Below are positions 1 through 8,645 of a DNA stretch of 64,000 nt, in pieces; the stretch's first letter is position 1; every line of letters begins with the position of its first letter. The notes below the pieces were generated by a model. The model saw only the letters and a program-made list of their open reading frames with translations. It was not told the DNA's origin and did not search any database. Source of the DNA: Pseudomonas solani. Its GTDB lineage: Bacteria > Pseudomonadota > Gammaproteobacteria > Pseudomonadales > Pseudomonadaceae. Both the position numbers and the translations under genes were made by a program. Where the stretch lies: assembly GCF_026072635.1 (NCBI RefSeq), contig NZ_AP023081.1:3158501-3222500 (forward strand), in the 5' to 3' direction.

Positions 1-1
1 C

Positions 2-64
2 CTGCGCGAGCAGCTCTACCAGAAGCTGGTGCTGGCCGGGCTCAAGGCCACCGCGCCGGGCTGA
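2..64 (+). CDS. C-terminal end of an unidentified protein
   Basis: An open frame enters from the left edge and stops with TGA at the listed end. Only about 20 residues are visible (LREQLYQKLVLAGLKATAPG), which is too little to assign a family. The stop lies 3 bases before the end of the convergent epimerase-like gene, so the two genes meet almost tail to tail. The frame could also be chance, but high-GC codon use and the tight convergent packing favour a real gene end. Confidence 0.45.
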   Translation: MREQLYQKLVLAGLKATAPG

Positions 65-67
65 ACC

Positions 68-1069
68 TCAGCCGTCGAGCCGCGTGCCCACGCCGAACAG
101 CCACACGCCCACCAGCGCCTCGCCCTGTTGCTCCAGGCGCAGCGGCGCGGTGCCGCCGGGCATGCGCACCTGCACATCACCGGCCGCCACCAGCCCGGCC
201 TTCCAGGCGGCACTGGCCACGGCGCAGGCGCTGCTGCCGGAGGATTCGGTCGCCCCTTCGCCGCGTTCGAACACCCGTGCCTCGATGGCGCCGTCCGCTG
301 CCCGCGCCGCCCATTGCAGGTTGACTCCGGCGGGGCAGGGGTTGCCGGCGCCGATGGGCGCGGCGTAGGCGATGCGCTCCAGTGCCGCGTGGGCGTCGGC
401 GTTGCGTAGCCAGGGCATGGTCGGCAGCGTGGCGGGATCGTCCAGCAGGGTCACGCAATGAGGGTTGCCGATGCGCACGAACTGGCTGCGCTGCCATTCG
501 GGGTTCACCTGCGCCAGGGCGTCGACACGGCTCAGCGGGTGGCCGTGGAAGTCGGTGGCGGCCACATGCTCGTCATCGGCACCCACCGCCTCGGGGCCGA
601 ACCCCGGTGCGCCCATCTGCAACCAGAAGCCCGGGTGCCCATCGCGTTCGGCGGGCTCGATGGGCGTGACCACCGGCGAGCCGCCGCCGGGCTTGTCGTG
701 GTGCACCTGCAGGACGAAGGCCTGGCTGGGCAAGACCTGGCCGTCGTCGAGCAGGGACTGGGCGAAAAGGGTCATGCCGTTGCCGCTGCGTTCGGTCAGG
801 CTGCCGTCGGTGTTGACGATCAGCAGGTCCCAGGGCGAAGCGTCACCGAAGGGGCCCACCAGCAGCCCGTCCGAGCGATGGCCCTTGGCGCCTTGCGGCC
901 GCTCGCCCTCGGGCCAGGTGCAGAGGGCCTCGATGGCGGCGGCGCTCCAGTGCTCGCGCTGCCGCGCCGCGTCGGCGGCGTGCTGTGGCACGGCGATGCC
1001 GAGCTGGCGCAGCGCTTCGGGTGTGGTGACGACATAGCGGTTGCCGCGGGCATCGTAGAGGCGGGTCAT
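68..1069 (-). CDS. Diaminopimelate epimerase-like protein, catalytic cysteines replaced
   Basis: A 333-residue protein with the two-lobed DapF/PhzF-like layout. DapF epimerases interconvert LL- and meso-diaminopimelate with two cysteines, one in a CGNG loop and one in a CGTGA loop. Here the first loop reads RSGNG around residue 95 and the second reads SSGSSACA around residue 277, so Ser stands where each catalytic Cys should be. The C-terminal VRMPGG strand is DapF-like. I start at the internal ATG because the product then begins MTRLYDARGN, close to where DapF folds begin; an upstream in-frame start would add 20 residues with no family character. The protein probably is not the housekeeping DapF. 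It may be a paralogue with altered chemistry or a non-catalytic member. The fold assignment is fairly safe; the function is unknown. Confidence 0.75.
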   Translation of the reverse strand: MTRLYDARGNRYVVTTPEALRQLGIAVPQHAADAARQREHWSAAAIEALCTWPEGERPQGAKGHRSDGLLVGPFGDASPWDLLIVNTDGSLTERSGNGMTLFAQSLLDDGQVLPSQAFVLQVHHDKPGGGSPVVTPIEPAERDGHPGFWLQMGAPGFGPEAVGADDEHVAATDFHGHPLSRVDALAQVNPEWQRSQFVRIGNPHCVTLLDDPATLPTMPWLRNADAHAALERIAYAAPIGAGNPCPAGVNLQWAARAADGAIEARVFERGEGATESSGSSACAVASAAWKAGLVAAGDVQVRMPGGTAPLRLEQQGEALVGVWLFGVGTRLDG

Positions 1070-1223
1070 CGGGGTTCTCGCTGCGGATTGGAGGTGCGAC
1101 TGTAGCGGTTGTGACGCCGTTCCGGCCAAGCGGATTGCTGCGATCTATCCGACATCGGCTGCGGCAATCCACCACAAGGGCCGGCTTTCTCGCCGTGAAA
1201 TTTCGGTGCTAGAGTCGCCGCCC

Positions 1224-1607
1224 ATGAAAACCGCCCGCCACGACCGCTCGTTGATCGCCTGGATGCTCTACGCCTGCGTCCTGTTCAACCTGCTCGCCTG
1301 CGGTATTCACCACGGCCAGGCATTGGGCCTGGAACTCAGCGGGCTCGGTGGCGCCTTCTGCTCGGCCACCGGCAGCGACGGGCCTTCCGTCGACGGTGAT
1401 CTGTCCGGCGCCATGGCGCAGCTCTCCAGCCTCGGTTTCAGCTGCCCGATGGGCAGCGCCGTCACCCTCGGCATCCTCTTCTTCCTCGGCCTGTCCTGGC
1501 TCCAGCGTCGCCGCGAGCTTCCGCGCCCGCCCCGGGACCGCCGTACACGCACGCCCCCCCGTTATTGCTGGCCCTCGGCCAATCCCCGCGCCTCTCCCTG
1601 CCTCTGA
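1224..1607 (+). CDS. DUF2946-type small membrane protein, copper-associated
   Basis: A 127-residue protein with a hydrophobic N-terminal segment (about residues 10-30), a Cys/His-containing stretch (LLACGIHHGQ and later FSCPMGS), a second hydrophobic segment around 75-90 and a basic, Pro-rich tail. This is the layout of DUF2946 proteins, which commonly sit beside copper-responsive TonB receptors, as here with oprC 91 bases downstream on the same strand. The ATG is preferred over an upstream GTG at 1206. A TG-n-TAGAGT sequence just before the start resembles an extended -10 box and would give a very short leader. A role in copper handling is inferred from context and the possible metal ligands, not shown. 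Confidence 0.65.
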   Translation: MKTARHDRSLIAWMLYACVLFNLLACGIHHGQALGLELSGLGGAFCSATGSDGPSVDGDLSGAMAQLSSLGFSCPMGSAVTLGILFFLGLSWLQRRRELPRPPRDRRTRTPPRYCWPSANPRASPCL

Positions 1608-1698
1608 AATCACAACCCCGCGCCTGCGGCCGTCCTGCTGACGCCGCCGACCCGAGCTGCCTGTCGCCCGAGCGTGACGGCGCCAACGATTTCAGATC

Positions 1699-3861
1699 AT
1701 GGAAAGCATCCACATGCACCAGCCTGCCCCCTGCCGCTCCAGCCGTTTCACCTTCCAGCCCGATGCCGCGCGCCTGCGCTGGCGCCACGCCTTCGTCCTG
1801 GCCGCCGGCCTGGCCTTCGCCGCGGGCGCCGTCGCCCATGAACATGACCACGAGCAGCACGTGGCGCCCGTCGCGCCCGTCGCCGAACCGATCGAGGTCA
1901 GCGCCACCGTCATCACCGCGGTGCAGCAGAGCTCGCCGCTGACCATCGTCACCGACCCGAAGGAGGCTCGGCAGCCGGTGCCGGCCAGCGATGGCGCCGA
2001 CTACCTGAAGACCATTCCCGGCTTCTCCGCCATCCGCAATGGCGGCACCAACGGCGACCCGGTGCTGCGCGGCATGTTCGGCTCGCGCCTCAACCTGCGC
2101 ACCAACGGCGGCCTGATGCTCGGTGCCTGCCCGGGGCGCATGGACGCCCCCAGCTCCTACATCTCGCCGGAGACCTTCGACAAGCTCACCGTGATCAAGG
2201 GCCCGCAGACCGTGCTCTGGGGCCCGGGCGCCTCGGCCGGCACCGTGTTGTTCGAGCGTGAGCCGGAGCGTTTCGGCGAGCTCGGCAGCCGCCTCCATGC
2301 CAGCCTGCTGGCCGGTTCCAACGGCCGCTTCGACCGCGTGCTGGATGGCGCCGTGGGCAACGAACTCGGCTACCTGCGTGCCACCGGCAACCATTCCCAG
2401 TCCGACGACTACGAGGATGGCAACGGCGACACCGTGCCCTCGCGCTGGGACAAGTGGAACGGCGACGTGGCCATCGGCTGGACCCCGGACGCCGACACCC
2501 TGGTCGAGCTCTCCGCCGGGCGTGGCAACGGCGAGTCCCGCTACGCCGGGCGCGGTATGGATGGCAGCCAGTTCCTGCGGGAAAGCCTCGGCCTGCGCTT
2601 CGAGCGCAGCAACCTCGGCGGCGTGCTCGACAAGCTGGAGGCGCAGGTCTACTACAACTACGCCGACCACGTGATGGACAACTTCCGCCTGCGCAACCCC
2701 GACCCGACCAGCTCGATGCCCATGCCGATGGCCTCCCAGGTGGACCGCCGCACCCTCGGTGCGCGCATGGCCGCCACCTTCAAGTGGAGCGAGGTGGAGC
2801 TGGTGGCCGGCCTCGACGCCATGCGCAGCGAGCACCGCAAGCGTGCCTCGCGCTACTCGATGATGAGCGGCACCTTCACCGACGCCGACCAGTTCCCCCG
2901 CAGCCGTGATGCGTTGATGCACAGCTACGGCGCCTTCGGCGAGCTGACCTGGTACGTGGAGGAGGGAGACCGCCTGGTGGCCGGCGCGCGCCTGGACCGC
3001 TCCGATGCCAAGGACTACCGCCGCACCCTGGGCATGATGGGCATGGCCAACCCGACCTTCGGCGACACCCGCGCCGACACCCTGCCCAGCGGCTTCGCGC
3101 GCTACGAGCACGATCTGGACAGCGCCACCACCCTCTATGCCGGCCTCGGCCATGTGCAGCGCTTCCCCGACTACTGGGAGCTGTACTCGCCCAACCAGGG
3201 CCCGGTCGGCTCGCGCAACGCCTTCGATGGGGTCAAGCCGGAGAAGACCACCCAGCTGGACTTCGGCGTGCAGTACAGCGAGGGCGACCTGGAGGCCTGG
3301 GCGTCCGGCTACGTCGGCCAGGTGCGCGACTACATCCTCTTCACCTACACCCCGGGGATGATGGGCGACACCTCGCGGGCCGATAACATCGACGCGCGCA
3401 TCATGGGCGGCGAACTGGGCGCGGCCTACCGCCTGGACGAGAACTGGAAGACCGACGGCACCCTGGCCTACGCCTGGGGCAAGAACAGTTCCGACGGCCG
3501 TGCGCTGCCGCAGATGCCGCCGCTGGAAGCGCGCCTGAGCCTGGCCTACGAGCAGGGCGCCTGGAGCGCCGGCGCCCTGTGGCGCGTGGTGGCCGCGCAG
3601 AACCGCGTGGCCGAAGGGCAGGGCAACGTCGTCGGGCAGGACTTCGGCAGCAGCGGCGGCTTCGCGGTGTTCTCCCTCAATGGCGCCTACCGCCTGACCC
3701 GTGACATCAAGGTCAGCGCCGGGGTCGACAACCTCTTCGACAAGGCCTACGCCGAGCACCTCAACCTCGCCGGTGACGCCGGCTTCGGCTTCCCCGCCGA
3801 GCCCGAGGCGATCAAGGAGCCCGGTCGCACCCTGTGGACCAAGGTGGACTTCAGCTTCTGA
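1699..3861 (+). CDS. oprC: TonB-dependent copper receptor OprC
   Basis: A 720-residue outer-membrane receptor, matching the length of P. aeruginosa OprC (about 723). A signal peptide covers roughly residues 28-46 and is followed by a His-rich stretch (HEHDHEQH). The plug domain spans about 75-190 (VPASDGADYLKTIPGFSAI, RGMFGSRLN, VIKGPQTVLWGPGASAG). The rest is a beta barrel ending in the aromatic VDFSF typical of outer-membrane proteins. The copper site known from OprC, CxxxM plus HxM, is intact: C144/M148 in GACPGRMDAP and H324/M326 in YADHVMDN. The receptor imports copper at the expense of TonB energy. Start uncertain: a second ATG at 1714 is preceded by GGAAAG at good spacing. A strong hairpin follows the gene. 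Confidence 0.95.
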   Translation: MESIHMHQPAPCRSSRFTFQPDAARLRWRHAFVLAAGLAFAAGAVAHEHDHEQHVAPVAPVAEPIEVSATVITAVQQSSPLTIVTDPKEARQPVPASDGADYLKTIPGFSAIRNGGTNGDPVLRGMFGSRLNLRTNGGLMLGACPGRMDAPSSYISPETFDKLTVIKGPQTVLWGPGASAGTVLFEREPERFGELGSRLHASLLAGSNGRFDRVLDGAVGNELGYLRATGNHSQSDDYEDGNGDTVPSRWDKWNGDVAIGWTPDADTLVELSAGRGNGESRYAGRGMDGSQFLRESLGLRFERSNLGGVLDKLEAQVYYNYADHVMDNFRLRNPDPTSSMPMPMASQVDRRTLGARMAATFKWSEVELVAGLDAMRSEHRKRASRYSMMSGTFTDADQFPRSRDALMHSYGAFGELTWYVEEGDRLVAGARLDRSDAKDYRRTLGMMGMANPTFGDTRADTLPSGFARYEHDLDSATTLYAGLGHVQRFPDYWELYSPNQGPVGSRNAFDGVKPEKTTQLDFGVQYSEGDLEAWASGYVGQVRDYILFTYTPGMMGDTSRADNIDARIMGGELGAAYRLDENWKTDGTLAYAWGKNSSDGRALPQMPPLEARLSLAYEQGAWSAGALWRVVAAQNRVAEGQGNVVGQDFGSSGGFAVFSLNGAYRLTRDIKVSAGVDNLFDKAYAEHLNLAGDAGFGFPAEPEAIKEPGRTLWTKVDFSF

Positions 3862-3874
3862 TAGGCTGAAAACG

Positions 3875-3895
3875 CCCCCGCGCCCAGCGCGGGGG
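3875..3895 (+). terminator. GC-rich hairpin after oprC
   Basis: A perfect 9-bp stem (CCCCCGCGC / GCGCGGGGG) with a 3-base CCA loop begins 14 bases after the oprC stop. No T-run follows, so it may act as a weak terminator or as an mRNA 3' end stabiliser before the next gene on the same strand. Confidence 0.55.
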
Positions 3896-3914
3896 AACAC
3901 CTTCGGAGCCCTCC

Positions 3915-4682
3915 ATGACGCGCACCCTGCTCGTAACCCTCGCCCTTGTCGCCGGGCTGTACCTGGCCATCTGCCTCATGCTCTTCCTGTTCCAGCGCAA
4001 CCTCCTCTACTTTCCCCAGCCCCGCGCGGTGCAGGCGCCGGAGAACACCCTGGAGTTGGCGGTACCGGAAGGGCGGCTGGTGGTCACGGTGCGGCCACGG
4101 CCCGGCGCGCAGGCGCTGCTGTACTTCGGTGGCAATGGCGAGGATGTGTCGCTGAACCTGGAACAGCTGGCCGAGGCCTTCCCCGACCGCGCGCTCTACC
4201 TGATGCACTACCCGGGTTATGGCGGCAGTTCCGGCGAGCCGTCGGAGGCTCTGATCCTGCGGGATGCCGAATTGCTCTACGACCACATCCGCGACCGCCA
4301 CGAGCAGGTGGCGCTGGTGGGGCGCAGCCTGGGCTCGGGCGTCGCCGTACAGCTGGCGGGCAAGCGGCCGGTGAGCCGGCTGGTGCTGATCACGCCCTAC
4401 GACAGCATCGAGAACGTCGCCGCCGGGCGCTTCCCCTGGGCGCCGGTGCGCGGGTTGCTACGGGATCACTACCGCTCGGCGGATGTCGTCGGCGCCTTGC
4501 ACGTGCCGACGTTGCTGATGCTGGCCAGCGACGACCAAGTCATCCCCCGTGACAGCAGCGAGCGCCTGGCGGCGGCCTTCGCCCCCGGCGTGGCACGGCT
4601 GGAGGTGCTGGACGGCGCGGGCCACAACGACATCTCCCTGCACCCGCGCTACCTGCCGCTGCTGACCGAGGCCCTGCGCTGA
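3915..4682 (+). CDS. Membrane-anchored alpha/beta hydrolase (BEM46/YfhR-like)
   Basis: A 255-residue protein. Residues 1-27 form a hydrophobic N-terminal anchor, so the catalytic domain probably faces the periplasm. The alpha/beta-hydrolase core has the oxyanion strand LLYFGGNGED, the nucleophile elbow GRSLGSG (Ser near residue 139), an acid in LASDDQ and the catalytic His in GAGHND near the C-terminus. This combination is typical of the BEM46/YfhR serine hydrolases, whose substrates are mostly unknown. CGGAG sits 6 bases before the ATG. The gene follows oprC on the same strand with a hairpin between them. Confidence 0.8.
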   Translation: MTRTLLVTLALVAGLYLAICLMLFLFQRNLLYFPQPRAVQAPENTLELAVPEGRLVVTVRPRPGAQALLYFGGNGEDVSLNLEQLAEAFPDRALYLMHYPGYGGSSGEPSEALILRDAELLYDHIRDRHEQVALVGRSLGSGVAVQLAGKRPVSRLVLITPYDSIENVAAGRFPWAPVRGLLRDHYRSADVVGALHVPTLLMLASDDQVIPRDSSERLAAAFAPGVARLEVLDGAGHNDISLHPRYLPLLTEALR

Positions 4683-4685
4683 GGC

Positions 4686-5168
4686 TCAGGCGTAGATGCT
4701 GATGCCGCCCTTGGCCTGCAGCCAGTCGCGGTAGGTCTCCAGCGAGCTGGTCTGCTTGTCGCCATTCACGCCGACGAAGGAGAAGGCGCCTTCCAGGCCC
4801 TTGTCGAGCAGCTTCTGCACCTGGGTCAGCATCTTGGCGGCGTCGTCGCGGTCCAGGGTGGAGACGTCCGGCAGCTGCATCTGCGCGCCATTGCCGCCAT
4901 TTAGCCCGGCCCTGGTCGCGGCGCTGGCGTTGCTCAGCACGTTGCTGGTGTTGCCGGCCATGGCGTTCATCAGCCCGCCGCGCCCCTGGGCCACCAGGTT
5001 GGCGGCGAACTGGCGCAGCTCGGCGATGGGGTCCGCCGGCTTGTCGGTGGCCTTGCCATCGGTGCCGGTGGTGGTGCCGGAAGTGGAACCGCTGGTGCCG
5101 GTGGTGGACGGCTTGGTGGCGCTGGCGAGGTAGGTCGCCAGCGGCGAGCTGTTGGAGATGATGGTCAT
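4686..5168 (-). CDS. Hypothetical protein, Ser/Thr-rich N-terminus
   Basis: A 160-residue protein I do not recognise. The first 45 residues are low-complexity Ser/Thr/Gly (TSGSTSGTTTGTDG), suggesting a flexible linker or exported tail. The remainder is predicted helical, with an Ala/Asn-rich middle and an amphipathic segment (DDAAKMLTQVQKLLDKGL) followed by AFSFVGVNGDKQTSS and YRDWLQAKGGISIYA. There is no clear signal peptide. The start has an AGGGAAAGG ribosome site. It converges with the preceding hydrolase (3-base gap) and is divergent from the helicase gene. Confidence 0.6.
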   Translation of the reverse strand: MTIISNSSPLATYLASATKPSTTGTSGSTSGTTTGTDGKATDKPADPIAELRQFAANLVAQGRGGLMNAMAGNTSNVLSNASAATRAGLNGGNGAQMQLPDVSTLDRDDAAKMLTQVQKLLDKGLEGAFSFVGVNGDKQTSSLETYRDWLQAKGGISIYA

Positions 5169-5398
5169 GGCCTTTCCCTGGATGCAGAGGATGCGCCGCT
5201 TTGGTGCAGGGATCGGGCCATATTCGTGAAAGCCCCGCTGCAGAAGGCTTCCGGCCTTTTGTTCGGGAATGTGCGCGGCGCCGCATTGCCGGCGCGGGGC
5301 AAGGCCTTGCCGCCGGTTGGCCAGGGGCCAGCAACTGACGGCGCAGGGGCAAAGCCCTTATCATCGCGCCCCGTTATTCGCTTTCCCGGACCCTTTGG

Positions 5399-7357
5399 AT
5401 GCTGTCTGCCGTCAAGCGCTACAAGTCGCTGCTCTCCGGAGCGCTGGCGCGTTATTTTCCCCGTACCACCGCCTACCTGCGCGAAGAGCGCGAGGCTGCG
5501 CAGGCCATGGCCGCCCAGGCGCAGAAGAAGCCCCGTGGACGCAGCCGCAAGGGTGCCACCAGCACGCCCAAGGGCCGTTCGAGCGGCAAGAAATCCACCC
5601 CCAAGGAACCGGGCGGGGTCGCTGCGCCGGCGGCTGAGGTCCAGAACGACGGCATCTACGGCGGCCCCCTGCGGCAAAGCGCCGGTGCCGCCGAGGCCAT
5701 GCGCGAGAAGGTCGCCGCCGCCGTGGCCGCTGGCGTGGTGGCTGCGCCTTCGGACGAGCAGTGGGCGATGATCCTCGGCCGCGCGCCGGTCACCCGCATC
5801 TTCGCCGGGGCCGGCTCCGGCAAGTCCACCACCCTGGTGCTGCGGGTGGTGTTCATGCTCTGCCACCTGGGCATCGAGCCCGGCAAGCTCACCGTCATTT
5901 CCTTTACCAACGCCTCCTGTGCGCAGCTGCGCGACCAGCTGCAGCGGGTGCTCGGCTTCTGGGAATTCGCTTTCGACGCCACCCAGGCGCGGCAGTGCGT
6001 GCGCACCTTCCATTCGGCCATGGGCGTGCTGGCCAAGGGGGCCCTGGGCAACCCCGCCTGGTTCGAGCAGCTGGACGACCGCGACCCCAGCGCGGAGCCG
6101 GACAACCCCCTCGCCGCCGGCCGCCTGCGCCCGGCCCAGCAACGCCTGCTGGAGGAGGCCTACCAGGCCTGCTACGCCGCCGATGCCGGGTTCCGCCAGC
6201 GGGTGCACCGCCTGCTGGGGCTGGCTGAACCGGCGGAGGAGGAGGGCGCCACCATCGGCCAGGCGCCCCGTGATGCGTTGCGCCTGGCCGGCGAGCTGAC
6301 CGCGCTGCCGCTGCCCGAGGCCTTCCATGCCCAGGCCGGGTTCATCGAAAGCATCGGCCTGCGCATCGATCAGTTGCAGCCGGCCAAGCTCACTTGCCCG
6401 CCCCAGGAGCGCTTGTTCATCGAAGCCCTGCAGCCCTTCTGGGCGCGCTTCCAGGCGCTGTTGCGCGAGCGCGGCGCGATGACCTTCAACGATGCCTTCG
6501 CCGAGCTCACTCAGCGCCTGCAGGCCGGCAGCCTCGACGCCGCGCTGCTGGAGCCGCTGACGCACCTGCTGATCGACGAGTTCCAGGACATCTCCCCGCA
6601 GATCGTCCAGTGGCTGCAGGCCGTGCACCGCCAGCTGGCACGCTCGCGCCGGGCACCGAGCCTGATGGCCATCGGCGACGACTGGCAGTCCATCTACGGC
6701 TGGCGCGGCAGCTCGCCCGAGCTGTTCATGGATTTCGACCGCCATTTCCCCGGCAAGGGCAAGGCGAAGAAGAGCAAGGTGCTGCTGCTGGAAACCAACT
6801 ACCGCTCCATCGAAACGGTGGTGCGCGACGGCGAGGCGGTACTCGGGGGCGTCGCCTTCAAACAGGAGAAGAGCAGCCGCGCGGTGAAGGTCGCCCAGCT
6901 GGAGGACGGCGTGCGCCTGGTGCAGGGTTTCGACCTGGCCGCCGGGCTGCCGAACCTGGTCGCCGACATCCAGGCCCAGTGCCGCCATGTCGAGGAGCGT
7001 GGCAGCGGCGAGCGCACCGCCGTGCTCCTGCTCGGCCGTCGCAACGAAGCCCTGCGCAGCATCCAGGCGCAACTGGACCCGGCGCTGCCGGTGAAGGCCT
7101 ACAGCATCCACCGCGCCAAGGGCCTGCAGGCGGAGGTGGCGGTGATCGTCGACGACTGCCTGCCCACGGAGGCGCACCCGCTGCGCAACGCCCTGTATGC
7201 CCGCTGCGGATTCTTCCGCAACAGCTACGACCAGGCCATGCGTGACGAAAGCCTGCGCCTGGCCTATGTCGCCATCACCCGGGGCGTCAGCCGCGTCATC
7301 TGGTACTGCCGCAAGGCCCAGGGCGCCACCGCCGTATTGGCCGGGCGCGGCCGTTGA
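5399..7357 (+). CDS. UvrD/Rep-family superfamily 1 DNA helicase
   Basis: A 652-residue ATP-dependent helicase of the UvrD/Rep group. Motifs in order: Walker A FAGAGSGKST (about 135-144), motif Ia ISFTNASCAQL, Walker B LLIDEFQDI (about 391), motif III AIGDDWQSIYGWRGS (about 425), motif IV ETNYRS, motif V HRAKGLQAEVAVI and motif VI YVAITRGVSRVIW (about 622). All key ATPase residues are present. Residues 40-70 form an unusually basic Lys/Arg/Ser/Pro tail (KKPRGRSRKG, GRSSGKKS) that probably contacts nucleic acid. The protein is shorter than UvrD and closer in size to helicase IV. Its precise repair role is not evident. The ATG is preceded only by a weak GGA site. Confidence 0.88.
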   Translation: MLSAVKRYKSLLSGALARYFPRTTAYLREEREAAQAMAAQAQKKPRGRSRKGATSTPKGRSSGKKSTPKEPGGVAAPAAEVQNDGIYGGPLRQSAGAAEAMREKVAAAVAAGVVAAPSDEQWAMILGRAPVTRIFAGAGSGKSTTLVLRVVFMLCHLGIEPGKLTVISFTNASCAQLRDQLQRVLGFWEFAFDATQARQCVRTFHSAMGVLAKGALGNPAWFEQLDDRDPSAEPDNPLAAGRLRPAQQRLLEEAYQACYAADAGFRQRVHRLLGLAEPAEEEGATIGQAPRDALRLAGELTALPLPEAFHAQAGFIESIGLRIDQLQPAKLTCPPQERLFIEALQPFWARFQALLRERGAMTFNDAFAELTQRLQAGSLDAALLEPLTHLLIDEFQDISPQIVQWLQAVHRQLARSRRAPSLMAIGDDWQSIYGWRGSSPELFMDFDRHFPGKGKAKKSKVLLLETNYRSIETVVRDGEAVLGGVAFKQEKSSRAVKVAQLEDGVRLVQGFDLAAGLPNLVADIQAQCRHVEERGSGERTAVLLLGRRNEALRSIQAQLDPALPVKAYSIHRAKGLQAEVAVIVDDCLPTEAHPLRNALYARCGFFRNSYDQAMRDESLRLAYVAITRGVSRVIWYCRKAQGATAVLAGRGR

Positions 7358-7697
7358 GTCGTTGAGCCCGTAGGAGCGAGCTCTGCGAAAGCTCCTGCAG
7401 GGGCGACGTCAGTCGCCAAGCGGTGCGCAGCGCCGCCGCCCTTGTGTGGGAATTCATTCGCGATCGGAGCCCCGGACTGAAGTCCGGGCTACGGGCTCGC
7501 GAAGCGCCTGGCGACATGGCCCGTCACCGCTCCCTTGGTGGATGAAAAGAGCGTCATCCACCCTACACGGCGGTCTTGCCCGTGCGGTGGCGAGAGCCTT
7601 TGTAGGGGCGACTTTAGTCGCCAAGTGGCGCGCAGCGCCGCCGCCCTTGTGGAATTCATTCGCGAAAGGGCGGCCCTGAAACCGCCGCTGCGTCGCC
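7358..7697. repeat. Gene-less region with duplicated REP-like palindromic elements
   Basis: No gene is seen. Two diverged copies of the same element of about 65 bases lie at 7399-7463 and 7602-7665. Each has a self-complementary GGCGAC...GTCGCC core, a CGCAGCGCCGCCGCCCTTGTG middle part and a GAATTCATTCGCGA end. Between them are further short inverted repeats (GGACTGAAGTCC; a GGTGGATG.../...CATCCACC pair) and a GTAGGAGCGAG motif. Such dispersed palindromic repeats are typical of Pseudomonas intergenic DNA. The helicase and the next gene converge on this region, so it may also end transcription. Confidence 0.8.
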
Positions 7698-8162
7698 TCA
7701 GAACAAGGCTTCGGTGTCGCGGATGAGCACGGCGTGGTGGCCGTCTTCGTCTTCGAAGATTTCGTAGAGGAAGTACATCTCGATGGCGCCCTCGGGGGTG
7801 TTCACGGCCACCTGGTCGCCGGCTTCGGCGGTGAAGTAGGCGCGGCTGGCGGGGGCGGCGATGCATTCGATCAGGGCACTGAAGAACTGCGCGGGGTCGC
7901 TGTCGTCGTAATACTCCTCGCGCTCGCTGTCGCTCCATTCGGCGGGGGGCTGGAAGACGCCGGTGATCAGTACGCGGGCATCGCCGAGGTCTTCTTCATC
8001 GGCGTCGGCATCGTCGGGGTCGGCGCGATAGAGCGTGGCTTCGAGGGCGTCGGGGCTGCCCAGCACGGCCTGGCGGGAGGTGAAGCGGCGCTGCGGGTCG
8101 AGGGCGACGGCCTGGCAGATCTGGACCCAGGTAGGGTCGCTGGCGAGTTCTTGGGTGGACAC
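7698..8162 (-). CDS. Acidic hypothetical protein
   Basis: A 154-residue, strongly acidic protein I do not recognise (runs such as ADPDDADADEEDLGDA and FEDEDG). No signal peptide or membrane segment. The C-terminal half (AVNTPEGAIEMYFLYEIFEDEDGHHAVLIRDTEALF) looks like an ordered alpha/beta domain. The start is GTG, chosen because GGAGA lies 5 bases upstream and no better ATG is available. It sits downstream of the kinase/KaiC/receiver genes on the same strand, with an 84-base gap that makes co-transcription possible but unproven. Confidence 0.65.
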   Translation of the reverse strand: MSTQELASDPTWVQICQAVALDPQRRFTSRQAVLGSPDALEATLYRADPDDADADEEDLGDARVLITGVFQPPAEWSDSEREEYYDDSDPAQFFSALIECIAAPASRAYFTAEAGDQVAVNTPEGAIEMYFLYEIFEDEDGHHAVLIRDTEALF

Positions 8163-8246
8163 GGCGGTCTCCGCTGGGGGCTGAAAGCCGGCAGTTTCCG
8201 GGACGCGGGTGACGCTGGCAATGGGCGGCGGACGGAGCGGGGCGGT

Positions 8247-8621
8247 TCAGGCCTGGCCGTCGCTGGGGCCGATCAGTTGCGCGACCGTGGCGATCACGGC
8301 GTTGATGTCGAAGGGCTTGTCGAAGACGGCGGCGAACAGGTCGCTGCGGTCGCGGCCGACGCTTCCTTGGGCGCCGCTCATGAGGATGATCGGCAGATCG
8401 GGGGATTGCGTGCGCGCGCGGATCGCCTGGGCGAACTCCAGGCCGTCCATGATCGGCATCATGAAGTCGGTGATGACCAGGGACGGGCGCTCGCGATCGA
8501 GAACTTCCAGCCCCCTGCGGCCGTTGCCGGCCTTGACCACCATGTAGCCTTCGTCCTCCAGCGCAAAGGCCAGGATATCTGCAATCAGATACTCGTCATC
8601 GACTACCAGGATCGTTGTCAT
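8247..8621 (-). CDS. Single-domain response regulator (receiver only)
   Basis: A 124-residue CheY-like receiver with no output domain. The acidic pocket D8/D9 (LVVDDE), phospho-acceptor D52 (ITDFMMPIMDG), switch Ser82 (ILMSGA) and K102 (FDKPFD) are all in place, so it should be phosphorylatable. It lies 24 bases downstream of the KaiC-like gene and follows a histidine kinase gene. The likeliest chain is kinase to this receiver, with the receiver acting by protein contact, possibly on the KaiC-like ATPase. That partner is inferred from gene order only. Confidence 0.88.
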   Translation of the reverse strand: MTTILVVDDEYLIADILAFALEDEGYMVVKAGNGRRGLEVLDRERPSLVITDFMMPIMDGLEFAQAIRARTQSPDLPIILMSGAQGSVGRDRSDLFAAVFDKPFDINAVIATVAQLIGPSDGQA

Positions 8622-8645
8622 TAGGCACTGACCAGTTGGCGTGTT

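Noticed and set aside
3875..3895. Strong Rho-independent terminator after oprC
   Set aside because: The stem is perfect but no T-run follows; it is kept only as a weak terminator or stabilising hairpin.
1462..3900. 812-residue open frame on the minus strand opposite oprC
   Set aside because: It is antisense to a gene with complete OprC features, has no family motifs and its Val/Gly/Ala/His-rich composition is typical of antisense frames in high-GC DNA.
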